DNA of 64,000 nucleotides from Cucumis sativus (Eukaryota; Streptophyta; Magnoliopsida; Cucurbitales; Cucurbitaceae): the NCBI RefSeq assembly GCF_000004075.3, contig NC_026656.2, forward strand, positions 11,966,001 through 12,030,000, written 5' to 3'. Within the stretch, counting starts at the first letter, position 1. Each line of letters begins with the position of its first letter. Position numbers and translations under genes: made by a program. Of this stretch, positions 48,641-61,861 are shown in pieces. Below the pieces are notes generated by a model. It searched no databases. It was given only the letters and a program-made list of their open reading frames with translations, and was not told the DNA's origin.

Positions 48641-51600
48641 ATCGCATAGTTTAAGGGAAGATTTTAACTAGAAGATTTGAAGACTCGAATTCCCATTTTC
48701 GTCAAGCTTTGATTTTCTTTTTAGTCTCCAAGCTTGGTCCCTTGCTAGTACGCTTGCTGTCATTTTCAGCTTCCCCATTCTCTCTTTTCTTTAATAATGA
48801 TGAGTTAAAAGGAATCTCTTTCTTTATGGCTATGGATTTTGTTTGAATCACTGAATTTTAGATTTTGTTTTCTTTTTCTTCCAATTTTTCTTTTGCAGTA
48901 GAAATGAATTTTTAAAATTGTATCTGTTTAGTACAAAATTAATAAATATTAGGACGTGAATCTATTGGGTCATGAACTTACGATGTATTTTCTTTCTAAT
49001 CTTGTCTAACATAATTTTAGTAGTTTAATTTTGGATAGTTGATAATATGAGTATAATTTAGGGGTCAGTGATATGTACTCTTTCTCACTAAGTCTAACAC
49101 TCAAATTTTCAAATTCTATATATATATTGTGCAAATACATAGATAAAAACTCTTATATCCTATTGGTACTAAAAGTAAATTCACTCTAATCTACTTGAAG
49201 TCAAATTGTTGTATTATTCTCCAACAATAAATTTGAAATGTGAATGCATAATAACGATGAATATTAAAAGAAAAAAAAAACTTTATTTGACACAATAAAA
49301 GTTTTAGTTCAAATTACATAGGTCTATATATATATATATTCTAATATGTAAAAGAAAATGGGCTCCAACCTTTATTTTCTTGTTATTTTAGTTTTAGAAT
49401 CACTATATCACTTCTACTAAGATTGATTGTGACAACAATTTATTCTCTCTCCTCTATCTCTCATTGACCCATCCTCTCTCTTTTTCCTCTCTATGATAAC
49501 TCTTTGAAGATTGGACCAAAAAAACCTCATTTTTCTTCCCTTTTTCTTCCCTTTTTCTTTTCCTTCATTCCAACATTGCATAAAAATCCAAAAAATAGGG
49601 TGAAAATGAGGATTGAAATTCCACTAGGGTTGGGATGGAAAAAGAAAGAAACCTACATAGTATAGTTCCACCCCCATCTTTGTGGGAACTTTAATGCTTC
49701 ACAACTTTGGCTACACATGTGTAACTTATTAAAAGACACTTACATTTCAATCAAATTCACACTATGATGTCTATAAACCATCAAAATTAAGGAAAAATAT
49801 CTCCTCAAGCTTTATGATTTTGGTTTAGTTTCTATTTGATCCGATCTAGGTTTCAACATGTTACATATTTAGTCACTAGCTTTTGTTTAATTTCAATTTT
49901 TTAAGTGTTAAACTTTTAGGGTCGAGATGTAGGTTGTTGTTTCAATTTTACCCCTATATTTCATGCTTTATACTTTAATCTCAATTTATTTTAACTAAAT
50001 ACTGATTTTTTTTGTTATTATTATTGTTGTTTAACTAAATACTAATTAGTTTAAATGATTTAAAAGAACTGTGATTAATTAAGTTTTATTGTTTTTCATC
50101 CCTTATTTTTAAAATTTCACTTCATATTGATTTAAAATTAATTTATAGACATTGATACTAATGATTGAAAGCATGCATTTAAAGAAAATCAAAAGTAAAA
50201 TTGTAAAATTTTGAAACTTATGGACTCAATTAAGTGTAGAACATTTTGAAATCTAGAGACCAATTACAAACTAAATTTAAAACGACGAAAAACAATCGTC
50301 TACATATAAATAATAACCGTCTATGTGTAATTTGAATTCAACTTTGTTTATAAATATAAAACAAGATACAAATTGATTGAAGTGAGTATTGAATAATGAA
50401 AATTACATAACAAAATAACATTTAAGGAACAACGTTTCTTAAACATAAAAAGTAAAAGTTTGAATATTAAAGTCATTCTTCTTAACTACAAAGTTGATTG
50501 AATGTTCATCTAAGAAAATGAGATTACATGCTATACTTTAAAAGCAAATTAGAGTGGTAATCGTACTTAGTCGAATGAAGATCATCTCAATCTCTAACTA
50601 ACTTGATCATCACTGTGTTGAAAGTTTTCCTTTACTACTCTAAGAATGATGAAATAGTGCAAATGTGGTTTTGTGATAAACACTGTGCTTTTAATGGTTT
50701 GTTTGAATGCTCGAATAATTATTTACAGGACCATATGATGTTCTTTATAGGACTCACTTATGTAAGTGTGAAGGGAAAAAATTATGTAGTGTTTTAGGTT
50801 AAAATGAACACAGTGCCGATAACTAACTTTGTTAAAATGAGAAGTTGTATGACTTCTATCGACTTAATTTACTCAAGAATGGTTGATAGTTCAAGACATC
50901 AAGTCCACTAATTAACCAAAAAGATTTGATCGGTGTTCACACGGAGGAAGTTTAAAGTTTTACTACTTGTTCTGAACATCTGATGGATGTTCTTCCCTGA
51001 GAAAATACCAAATGCTTCCCTTTTCTATTACAATTTACAAAATAAATGTCATGGTTCTTGGATGCACCATTTCAATTCCATGTGATTGTATTCTTTTATA
51101 AATAAATACGTATTTTCAAATATCTCGAGGAAGAGACATGCGTAATTAAACGATCACAATTTGTCTATATATACATCTTCTTTAAATTGTATTTTCACAT
51201 TTTTCTACTTTTCCGTCAATACTTTTGTCCCATTTAAATTTTTTTGAAGTTTAATTTTATTTTCGAGTTCATTAAATCTTGTTAGCAAGATGCTAGTTTC
51301 ACAAGAAAGGTAATATATTCTATCCTAATAGATAATTTAATTAGACAATTACCTAATGCAACAACAAGTATTGTAACTAATTATCCTAAGAGATAATTAG
51401 ACAATTACTTGTGAACTTCATATACAAGAGTTAGGGGTAGTATGATAGGTAAAAAAATCAGTCTGATTGACTAAATTGAAGTCAATCGATCTATGTCAAT
51501 TTGAAAGAGTTAAATCAATTGACCGACCAATCAATATTTACTCATCAACAGTGGATATTAGTCTGATCATTTCTTAAACCGACCATAGTCAGTTAGGTAG

Positions 51601-51895
51601 AAAAACGAACTTCCATCGAGTAGAGTGATTAAAATGATGTGAAAATGAATTGTAAAGTGTGGTTGAAGTTTGAGCGGTGATTTTAATTTGAGGAGCATGT
51701 GAAAATTTAATAGAAGTGCAGGGGTCATTTGGCAAAATCTTTGTAGATAATAGGGTATTTTTGTGAATAAAGTTTGAGTTGGGGCCAAACTTCAAATACA
51801 TCTTTCTTCCCAAGACTCTACTTCTCTTCACACAACGACTGTAAAAGAGATCTCAAGCTCTCTCGGACTCTGCCACTTCCTAAAACCCTAACGCC
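48641..51895. other. Divergent intergenic region between deSI-like and OST48
   Basis: It contains both promoters. There is CT-rich sequence at 49440-49570, an AT repeat near 49327 and otherwise AT-rich DNA. The plus frame at 50603-50797 has no recognisable domain. The OST48 leader starts near 51800. Confidence 0.5.
51883..51890 (+). promoter_or_regulatory. Telo-box AAACCCTA in OST48 leader
   Basis: It lies six bases before the start codon at 51896. Telo-boxes near the transcription start are common in plant genes tied to growth and protein synthesis. Confidence 0.45.
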
Positions 51896-54800
51896 ATGTC
51901 GAAATCCTTTCTCCTCTTTACACTAATCGCTCTTCTTCCATTTCTCACCCATGCCTTCTCCCCTGACAATCCAACAGATCGCAAAGTCCTCGTCTTACTC
52001 GATGACTTCGCCATCAAATCTTCCCATTCTTTGTTCTTCAAGTCCCTCCAATCTCGAGGTTTCGACCTCGATTTCAAGCTCGCCGATGACCCCAAGATCG
52101 CCTTGCAGAGATATGGACGCTATTTCTACGATGCATTGATCTTGTTTGCCCCAACAATTGAACGTAAGTCCTTGTTCGTTTTGTCCTCTGTTGGTTTCGT
52201 TTTTGAATTCTTCTGTTTTTCTTTTTCCATCGGAAATTGGAGACATTGGGTGAAATGGGGTTTCAATTATTTGGAATTTTATTAATTTTCAGTTCTTATG
52301 TTTTGAGGTTGGACTAATTAGTCGTAATGGAATGTATTGGCATTGTGGTGATTGTTTACGTTTTCATTTATTGGGTTTTATAGGCTTTGGTGGATCCGTT
52401 GATTCTGCTGCTATACTGGATTTTGTCGATTCGGGCCATGATTTGATTCTTGCTGCTGATTCTAATGCATCTGAGTTGATCCGAGAAATTGCCACCGAAT
52501 GTGGTGTTGATTTTGATGAGGTAGCTGGATATCTACGACATGTTACCTTTTTTACCTGTAGCATAATTGTCAACCTTCTACGACTATGATATTTCTTCTG
52601 TATACTGTAAAAAGATTCTACTAGAAATTTTCTTTTCGATTTTTTTTTTTACAGTTTCCATGAACAAATGTATTGTGTGTTAGTTTTGTCAATAATCTGC
52701 TGCTTTTCTGCACTACCTATACTTATATGAGAAATATCATGCCAAAGGATCCAGCTTCTGTAGTCATTGACCACACCAGCTATGCAGTATCAGAGACTGA
52801 GGGTGACCACACATTGATTGCTAGTGACGATTTGATCAAGTCCGATGTAATTGTGGGAAGCCAGAAAATCGAGGCAAGTAATATATTTGCATATATTTTG
52901 AAAGATGATCATGTGCGAAGACGAGAGATGTTGAATTCATTTTTGTTTTCTTATTTTAGGTTTTGTATTCTTCCATTGTACTAACTCTATTTTGTATTTG
53001 TAGTTTTCATTGTTGTAATAATTCTTATTTCTAATTGCTACTTAATGAATGTTCCACACAGGCTCCTGTACTTTTCCAGGGGATTGGCCATACTTTAAAT
53101 CCTGCCAATAGCTTGGTAAGATACTTGGATAGTGTTTACTTTATAACTTCTTCGTAGAATGTGGTTCTAATTAATGCTTCAGGAAGTTACCACATAATTC
53201 TGGATTGACATCATCAGTTATATTTATTAAACTCTCTTCTTTTATTCTATAGGTGCTAAAAGCTCTATCAGCATCTCCCGCAGCTTATTCTGCCAACCCA
53301 AAATCCAAGCTATCAAGTCCCCCACAACTAACTGGATCTGCCATCTCTCTGGTTTCAGTCGTACAGGTCTATTTTCTATTAAGTTTCTGCTTTACTTTCT
53401 TTGGATTTCTGTTAATGGTTTGTTTCTATGTTCCTGGAGCATGGAATTCGATAAACAAAATGATTAAGTATTGAGTAGGTACAATGTGGAAACTTTATCG
53501 TGCATGATTGGTGGACTTAGCTTGTATCTTGTTTCCAAGGACCTTTTGACTTTGAGACTTGGGATTACTTCTTTAAACTTTAGGTTATTCTATTTTTGGT
53601 CTCCTAAATCTTTTAGGCCTCTCCTTTTTATCCATTTGAGGGGGAGCAGCCTTTGACTTACTTTCTAGTTGTAATTTTTTAGTACGTATTTTCTTGTTGA
53701 TTAAAACTCATGCTTATGCTGGCCTTACAGTTCTCTTCTTCTTCTTCTTCTTATTATTATTATTATTATTATTATTTATAAAAGGAATTGACAATTCCTT
53801 CTATGTTGCAGGCAAGAAACAGTGCCCGGATTTTGATATCTGGATCATTAAGTTTGTTTAGCAATCGGTAGGGAACACTTAAAAACTCTTGTTACCAGAA
53901 ACAAGCTCGATTTATTTTCTTCTTTTGGCATCTCAGAATCTCGTGATACTATATTTCTCTCTCTCTTGTTTATAGATTCTTCAAATCTGGGGTACAGAAG
54001 GCTGGGAGTCCAACCAAGTAAGTCAAAATGTTTGAACTAGACTGTTTTTGTTGATAAAAACATATATCATAGTTACTGTGATTCTTCTGATAAGACATGG
54101 TTGATGTTGATAATCATTGTGACATCTTAGGGTGAAATGATGGTTGCTTACCTTGGTTTGTAAATTGAACTTGAATTGTAATCTCTGATAAATATTTTTT
54201 CATTCAACCATTATATATATGTATGATATTTTCTACTGAGTGGTGGAAAACAATTATTAAGCTGGAATAATTTTTAATGAATTGTTACTTTGGTCCTCAA
54301 CAACCTGGATTGTAATCGTTGGAGAAGAATATTGCTTCAGTATTGACGCTTATTAGATCAGTTACACACACACACATTTATATGCAACAGAAAACCATTT
54401 ATTCCACAAAACCCAGATCACTTAGCATTTGTTAGTATTTAGCATACTTATGAACTGTTGAAGACACTTATTGAATAGATTATGTTGTGATACAGATTTG
54501 ATAAGTCAGGCAACGAGCAGTTTTCAGTTGAACTAAGCAAATGGGTTTTCCACGAGAGAGGCCATCTTAAGGTGAGGGATTTCTTCGGTTGCCTTACATG
54601 CAACTACAATTTAACTTTTTGGCACTTTCTATGATTGATTGTAGATTCTAATTCTAACTGCTGCATTGTAGGCTGTGAATGTTAGGCACCACAAGGTTGG
54701 GGAAACTGATGAACCGGCAATTTACAGGATTAATGATGAATTGGTAATTTTAAGGCTAAAATATAATTAATGAGATGAAAATATTTGAGTTATTCTGACC

Positions 54801-56364
54801 TGACCTTGGATTTTGGTTAAAGGAATATTCAGTTGAGATCTACGAGTGGTCTGGTAAGACATGGGAGCCATATGTAACTGGTGATGTTCAGGTGCAGTTT
54901 TACATGATGAGCCCCTATGTTTTAAAAACTTTATCAACCGACAACAAGGTATGAATCTGTTTTCTACAATTGTTTTTTGTTTGATTTTACCTATGGATTT
55001 GATTGGACCCTAATATTTATAGATATTTTCTCTTGTAGGGTCTTTATCACACAGCCTTCAAAGTTCCAGATGTATATGGAGTATTCCAGTTCAAGGTTGA
55101 GTATCAAAAACTTGGCTACACTACCTTATCTCTATCAAAGCAGGTAATTTTCAAAATTTATCTTGATGCAAACTCTAATTATGGAGGGAATCTGCAAGTT
55201 GATGGATCCTTCCATTATAGCTAGAAGTAAATTGCCATGTTTCTTTTTTTTTTTTTTTTGCCCTTCAGTGTTTGGAAATTATGCTATTTCTCTTTGTTTA
55301 AGATGGAACTTGATCGTTTTGCTGCCTCTATTTGCATTCACCTTAGTGCACTATGTACATGGGTGAAGCTATTCATTATTGGCTTGTTTAATAGTTAACG
55401 CGACAGGTAAAGTGTATGCTATCCATCTGATCGAGAAAATAAGACTAGGATATTAATTCCTAGGTAGGTGAATCCATGATCCTTTAAGCAAAGAAATGTG
55501 AGTGAGCTTACTTTGATTACTAATACATTACAATCCAAGGCTTACTAGTTTTCTATCATTAGATAATAGATTCTATAAAATTTCTCTTTCCTCTAAAATT
55601 TTCCAACTCAATCCATTCATATGGTTTATGAATGAATATTTTGGCATGAGTCTATCCATCTATTCTATTTACAAATTATAAGTGGCACGCTGCACAAAAC
55701 ACCTTGTGTTGAAAAGATACATCCCTACTCAGCTTGGGATTCAGTTGAGAAGGCAGACAATGTTGCTTCTATGCCATATTGTTTTACTCTCAACATCACT
55801 GACAAAGAAGCATGGGAAAACTTATGGTCTGTTATTAACCGGCTTTTTTTTCTTTCTTGAACATTCTTCTTTTGCAGATTCCAGTGAGACCCTTTAGGCA
55901 CAATGAATATGAAAGATTCATTCCTACAGCCTATCCATACTATGGATCAGCATTTTCAATGGTATGGCTCTTTTATGTGTCTGTTTGAGATAGGGAATTG
56001 AGAGGGAGGGGAGATGGGTTTTCATGTTTGAATTCCTATTTCATGTTTATTGTGTCTTTACACAATCATCACATCAGGTTTAGATTCGTTCGATGTACAA
56101 ACCATTTTTTAGTTTTTATAAAATACGTTTCATTTCTTTTACCTAATTTCAATAAATCTTTGTTAAAAAGAAAAGAAAATGACTAAACAAATAAAAGAGG
56201 TAAACGAGCTTTTTATCTGTAAGTACCATAAAGATTTCTGTATTCTTTTCAATTGATATTACATATTAACTTCATGTTTCGAAATTGGTAAATCATAAGA
56301 ATTAAATTTTATGCAGATGGCTGGGTTCTTCATCTTCACTATTGTTCACCTATATAACAAGTAA
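51896..56364 (+). CDS. OST48: Oligosaccharyltransferase 48-kDa subunit (OST48), 13 exons, 435 aa
   Basis: A subunit of the ER oligosaccharyltransferase that transfers the dolichol-linked glycan to Asn of nascent proteins (DGL1 in Arabidopsis). Exons: 51896-52163, 52384-52520, 52748-52873, 53062-53115, 53253-53366, 53812-53867, 53976-54017, 54496-54571, 54672-54743, 54823-54948, 55039-55143, 55878-55961 and 56317-56364. They total 1308 nt, matching the family length. A signal peptide covers residues 1-20 ([19 protein letters not shown]). Luminal motifs include [61 protein letters not shown] and [12 protein letters not shown]. The C-terminus has PYYGSAFSM and the membrane span [15 protein letters not shown] before the stop. 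Intron 3 starts with GC (GAG then GCAAGT), the recognised GC-AG class; all others are GT-AG. The exon 3 acceptor has a weak pyrimidine tract. Confidence 0.96.
52874..53061 (+). other. GC-AG intron (intron 3) of OST48
   Basis: The boundary is AATCGAG followed by GCAAGTA, and the intron ends CACACAG before GCTCCTGTAC. Using the nearby GT (four bases later) would shift the frame of the conserved APVLF segment. The GC donor is therefore required. Confidence 0.85.
53731..53777 (+). repeat. (TTC)n(TTA)n compound microsatellite in OST48 intron 5
   Basis: TTC units run directly into TTA/ATT units, about 35 bp before the exon 6 acceptor region. Confidence 0.92.
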
Positions 56365-59300
56365 CCAACTTTGCAGATGCAAACGAAGTCAATGTAAGAA
56401 TGCAGAGCTTAGTTTCTTTCTGTTATTGAATTATTATTTGAGTTCTACTTCTCTTTTGCATACTTGAAGTTTTGAACGTTGCTGCTGAAGTTATGGATAC
56501 TTTAGTCTTAGTGATTAATGTAGAGAGAATGACAATTTTGTTGAGAAGCAGCTCTTGTTTTAACTATAGATTATTCCATGTACAATGCAGTACCTGGAGG
56601 TTATAATTTTATTTTGTCTTTTGTTTTCTGATAATTATAATGAAAAAATATACATCTTGTAGGTCTTTTTTTTTTTTTGTATGAATTGAGGGATGGGATT
56701 CGAATTTCCAACCTCAAAAGCTAACTTCACTTCGGTTGAACATATTTTAGATTTGTGATAATCGTTTTTGTTTATGTGATTCCGTTCATAAATTTAACTA
56801 AATAGCACGTCTTAGGAAATGTTGCAGCTTCAGCTTTTTTATGTTTGCAAAAATTGACTTGAATTTTAATGTGTTTTAGTTGAAAATATTTTTAAATATA
56901 GTAAAAAAGAAATAGACATTAACGTAAAATGTAGTATGGTGGTATGGTGGTATGGTGAAGTGGGGGTGTGGGAAAGTCATTTTTTGGATGTTAAATAGGA
57001 AAAGGACCAATTTGTAATTCCTTCTACTACAAACAATATATATGTTTTTGCCTCAATACTTTTCATTTTTCCTTTTTCGTTTTTGATCCATAATCATTGA
57101 AAAAGATGGGTGTGTCTGACATCTCTCTCCTCTTGTTCCTAACTTTTCTTCCTCCATCCTTTACTTGCAAGTCTCACTTATGTTGATCTCAAATATACAT
57201 CTTAAGATGTTTATTATTCTTTATAACATTTAAGTTTTTTGAACAATTACCAAAAGTGGGATTACTTTTTAAGGGTTTGAGAGTTTGTGGAAGTACTTTT
57301 TGGTGTCTCTTTTTAATCAAGAGATGGAAGATAGAAGGTGAAGGAAAGAACAAAAATGTATAAAAAGATGTACTCATGTTTAGGCGGAAGTTTTTAGGTA
57401 TTTTTTCATCTCAACATTTTGTAAGCATTTGGCAATTTCCAAACTCATTTAGGATGCTTTTACTCATGTTTTAAGACGTATTATAGTTATTTTCTGTCTT
57501 GCACTTCTGTAATTGATTTTTTAAGGTAATTTAGGGTGATTGCACATATAAATATATGGAGTTTTGTAGTTGGTGAAGCTTCTCATAGGCATTTAAAAAA
57601 TATCTCACAATTTCAAAACTCGAAATACTCATTCTCCAAATCTATTATATACTTGTTTTAGGTTATTTAATATGATTTTACACATGTTTTATAGGAGTTT
57701 TTTAAAATTTGACACTGCTAGATATTTGTGAGATGCATGCAAGATTGAAAAAATAGCTAAAACAAAACTTTATCAAACTTGTTAAATCACCTGGCATAAT
57801 TAATTTGAAGTTAGGTATTTCAAATTTGAACATTGTCAAATATTCGTGAGATGTTTGCAAGTTGAAAGAAAACAACTAGAAATTTTTTTGTACACGTAAA
57901 ATCACCATAAATCACCTAAAACAAGTATAAAATTGATTTAGGGTTTATTTTGACTCAAATGTGGTTTTTACACAAACAGTGTTATAGAATAAATTAGTAA
58001 GATTTATTTGGTATTTATCAATTTAATTAATATGATGAATACTGACCGTAATCATCCAAATATAGAAACTAATCATTATTCCGTTAAAAGCTAGCGAAAT
58101 TCTAAGAGTAAAGATCAATGTAAACTTTTGAAATTTTTTAAAATTAAAAGACAAAAATAGAACAAGATACAAAATTTTAAAAATTTAACATTATTAAAAA
58201 AATTTAATCTTGTCTTCTCTATTTAATTAATTTAGAATAATTATGAAGTAAAATTTTAACTTTAATATTGATGATTATTATTAAGGAAAATTGTGAAATA
58301 TGACAAATTTGATAAAATATAACAAAATTTTATATTTTATTAATAAGAGATATTGATATATCTCGATATGCTTCTATCATTGTCTATCAATATCTTTCTC
58401 TAAGAAGTGATGAAAGTTTCTCAATTTCTATCATTAATAGAATTTAAGATTTTGCTATAGTTTGTAAATATTTTTATTTATTTTGCTATATTTGAAAATG
58501 TCTCTATAATTAAAGTGTAATTAATTATTTTTAAAAAATCAACTCGACGTTATCTATGAAATCCAAAATTTAAAGTGTACCTTTTGAAATTAAAATAAAA
58601 CCGAAATTAAAAAAGGGTGGAATTTTAAAATTTAAAAAGTAAATTGGATTCAAATGTTTATTTTGTGTTTAGGAATAAAAAGTGAGATAAAAAGATATTT
58701 TCCCTTTCGATTTCCAAAGAAAATTTCAAATTATTTTCAAAGCTTTTGAAGGATTCAAAAGATTCAATGTATAATGACACCAAATTAAAAACTCTAATTA
58801 TTTTATGAAATACAAATAAAATTCAATATTACACTATAGATTCAATGATGTTTATGTTAATGAATTTTTAATTTTATACGTCACATTCTTTAAATTTGTT
58901 TTCAATAAATTTCTCATTCTAATATCAATCGTGAAAGAAATAATAATCCAATCCTGTGGTTAAATTAATTGAAAGTAATTTTCCTAATTAAGATGCAAAA
59001 TCCAAAGAAATTAATTAATGAATTGGACACATATGTTTAAGCATGTGACAAATATTTTGCAATTTTTGTTTTTAATATTATGTTGTTATGTTCAAGATAA
59101 TGATAAAAGCCTTATAATATGATTATCTTAATTCAGTTTTATTTTTTCATGATTTATTATTGCTTCTTTTTATTTATCTATCTCTAAAGTTATATTACTT
59201 GTAGATTCTTCTTTATAAAAGTGTATCGGAGTTTCTCACTCTAATTTATTTTAATTAGTTAATTTATTATGATTTTCACATAATTTAAAATTTTTAAGCA

Positions 59301-59824
59301 ATCAACCATTAATAAATGTCATGAAAAATGTATTTAATTAACCAAGTTCAAGTAGTTATGTAGCTTTTCAATTCAATATTATTACTTGTAACTTATGAAC
59401 GAGTGTTTGACAAAGTACATAACTGAGTTATTAATTATTGTCTAAGAAGTTAGATTATCTTTATTTTGACACATCATAAAAGTACATAAAATATTATCTT
59501 TATTTTACGAACATACAAATACATAAAAGTCTCTATTAACCTTACTTTTATGTTCTCAAAATTCCTCTCATTCCAATGTGATCGATTCATTCATGTCTCA
59601 TTCTAAACTCAAGACGTTACAAAAGTATTCTACAATAGGATCTAATTTCCAATCCTTCATTTAACAAAATAATAAGTTCTTCTTCACCAATTTCACATCC
59701 CATACTAGACATACTATACACAAGCCGATTTGAAATTTAGAAGGGTGGATAACCATCAACTAAAATATGTGATATTAAGTCAATCCATCATAGCAACAAT
59801 GTAGGGCCAAGGTTTTAGAAATAC
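56365..59824. other. OST48 3' UTR and intergenic DNA
   Basis: The OST48 3' UTR probably covers about 300 bases. The rest is AT-rich, with a repeat shared in inverse orientation with 36240-36500 (about 57960-58190), a foldback copy at 58272-58505 and a partial repeat at 59520-59640. No gene is recognised, and I found no kinase exon continuing the pseudogene below 59825. Confidence 0.55.
58272..58505. repeat. Foldback (MITE-like) repeat, copy 7
   Basis: The left arm has 'gataaaatataacaaaattt' and the right arm 'gattttgctatagtttgtaa'. The middle has 'cttctatcattgtctatcaa' and 'atttctatcattaatagaat'. Confidence 0.6.
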
Positions 59825-60738
59825 CTGCCCACTCTGAAGCATCTCAGATTTCTTAAGCTTCTTCATTGCATACACGTGACCTGTGATTTATCTCTACAAG
59901 TCTAACCTGAAAAATATTAAAGAAAGAATAACTATCAAAAGAACCTTTTCAAAAAACTACAACGATTCATAGTAAGATCCCTTGTATGTGTCTTTTTGTA
60001 GTATTATCAGTGAATGAGATAAAAAGGAAATTAGACAACAAACAATAAGCTAAAAGTGAACAATAAATAAAGAATGGTTGGGTTTTAAAAGTTCAAACAA
60101 TAACATGACGAAGGAGTTAGAAAGGAAACTTCCCAAACGCACCCCTTCCTATAATTGTTAAAAGTTCGAAGTCATCAGCGCCCATTTTATGCCTACGAAG
60201 GCACATGTATTCTGTCTCCTTATGGTTCTAAATATTTAACCGACATTTATTTGGTTTTCCTCATAAACATCCGCATCAGCAAGCCTCCTCTCCAACACCC
60301 AACATCTGTCAAAATATCATACTTAAGAGTTAAGATATAGCAAAACATGGATAGAAACATTATGATCAACTCAATATAAGTGCAAATATTACATATACGA
60401 ATTTAATGGCCCCAGCACATATTTTATTATAAGTATTATATTTCTGGTCTTCTAGATCGCATGGTCGCATGGAAAACCATCAACTGTAACCATACCATTT
60501 AATTTATTTAAACATAAAAAGTATACATGCAAAAAAAGCACCTCTCCTTCCTATCTTGCAATGACTTCATTGGAGATTTGTAATGATTTTCAATATATTG
60601 CTGGGCAACCTCAACTTTCTGCTTCATCGCAATTGAAGGTACATCCTGAACCTCATTGTCACATACAGTTCCCTTCACTCTATTTTGGAACTTCTGAAAC
60701 CAACTCCTTGCTGAATCCACAACAACTCTTTCAATCAC
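59825..60738 (-). pseudogene. Truncated NDR-type AGC protein kinase pseudogene
   Basis: Three exon remnants resemble the 5' end of plant NDR (Tricornered-like) kinases. Exon 1 (60720-60542) encodes DSARSWFQKF and KQKVEVAQQYIENHYK. In place of the expected ATG before DSARSWF there is GTG; an in-frame ATG lies six codons upstream at 60738. Exon 2 (60305-60130) has WVLERRLADADV, then an early stop and frameshifts, then KETEYMCLRRHKMGADDFEL and the P-loop-like IIGRGAFG. Exon 3 (59906-59825) has two stops near its start before GHVYAMKKLKKSEMLQSGQ, which includes the ATP-binding Lys of the VYAMKKL motif. Remnant splice sites are still visible at all exon edges. The catalytic half of the kinase is missing. 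A retained intron structure means this is a DNA-level duplicate fragment, not a processed copy. Confidence 0.88.
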
Positions 60739-61861
60739 GATCAGACATTATTTTCTTCCACCTGCTTATATAAAGAGATCATGCAAACTCATAAATGAAG
60801 CATACAAGAATGATAACAGATTATTGCATGGCCTAATTGGATAATTTCATATTGATCAATAATAAGGATAAAATATCAACATGAGTTAAAATTCTGCCAA
60901 AGACAACTGAGCGATACAAAAGAATACAAAAGTCTCATTGCAATCGAAATAGATTGATAATTCAGAAGCCGTCCCCATATCACCTCCTCATACTAGTAGA
61001 AGCCCCAAGAACAATATCTGATGATCAATATAAAAGTACCGTTATCACTATATTCTGGTAATTTTACTTCGGTTCACCAAAATTTTCTTCTCCCAGTCTC
61101 CAACCCCTAAAAAATATAAATAGACTGTTGTAAGGATACGAGATAAGTTCATACATTTCTTGACGGTGATAACCCCCAACTCCCTTCTAAACTCCATTAG
61201 CCTACACTAAAAAGGGAATTTAAAAAATGAAACTAAAAATTTATACCCTTAAAACCCAGGTAGCTCCATGATGCATGTTCAAGAAATAGTATGCTTGCTT
61301 GTAATGTCCAGTCTCTGAACGGGGATAAAATGACTTCGGTTATTCAGAATAAAATCACATTTTAGCAGAATAATGAAGTACATAAGAACTGAGACAGAAA
61401 GTTCAAGGCAACCAATGTTGGAATGAAAAATAAGTATGCTTGCTTGTAATGTCCAATTGTCCATACATGAAAATAAGGAACCAATATTTATTATTCTCAG
61501 ATGGAAAAGGTAAAACTCTCGAACACCATCTTGAAATTTGAAAAGCATACTTCTCAAGCTCAATAAGTTAGTATTAGGCTATTAGCATCTCAGACCTTGT
61601 CTTGCATTTGCAGAGAGAACTTCAGTCAAATCACAAAGAGTACCAAATTTGAGACATTAAGAATTTAACTTCACAAAAGATTAAGCCTTCCATAACACCA
61701 AAGTTCTAGAAATTTCTTGAATTTCTAGCGAATTGTTGCAGAGGCACTTAATTGTTGGATTTATTATCTTTTTTCCCTAAATTTGTCAGTACGTCCAGCA
61801 AAATTCTCACTGGAGTGAGACTTAAAGAGTGTGTGTGTAAGAGAGAGAGAGACGTACGTCA
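60739..61861. other. Region between NDR pseudogene and PPR gene
   Basis: It probably holds the PPR gene 3' UTR near its right end and leader-like relics of the kinase near its left. A 23-bp direct repeat occurs at 61288-61310 and 61433-61455. The frame at 61279-61563 has no recognisable domain. Confidence 0.45.
61288..61455. repeat. Pair of identical 23-bp direct repeats
   Basis: Positions 61288-61310 and 61433-61455 are the same 23-mer (beginning AGTATGCTTGC, ending AATGTCCA), 122 bp apart. Confidence 0.9.

Noticed and set aside
50603..50797. 64-codon plus-strand frame that looks protein-like
   Set aside because: I could not match it to a family and no splice or promoter context supports it. 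A decayed mobile-element fragment is possible but unproven.
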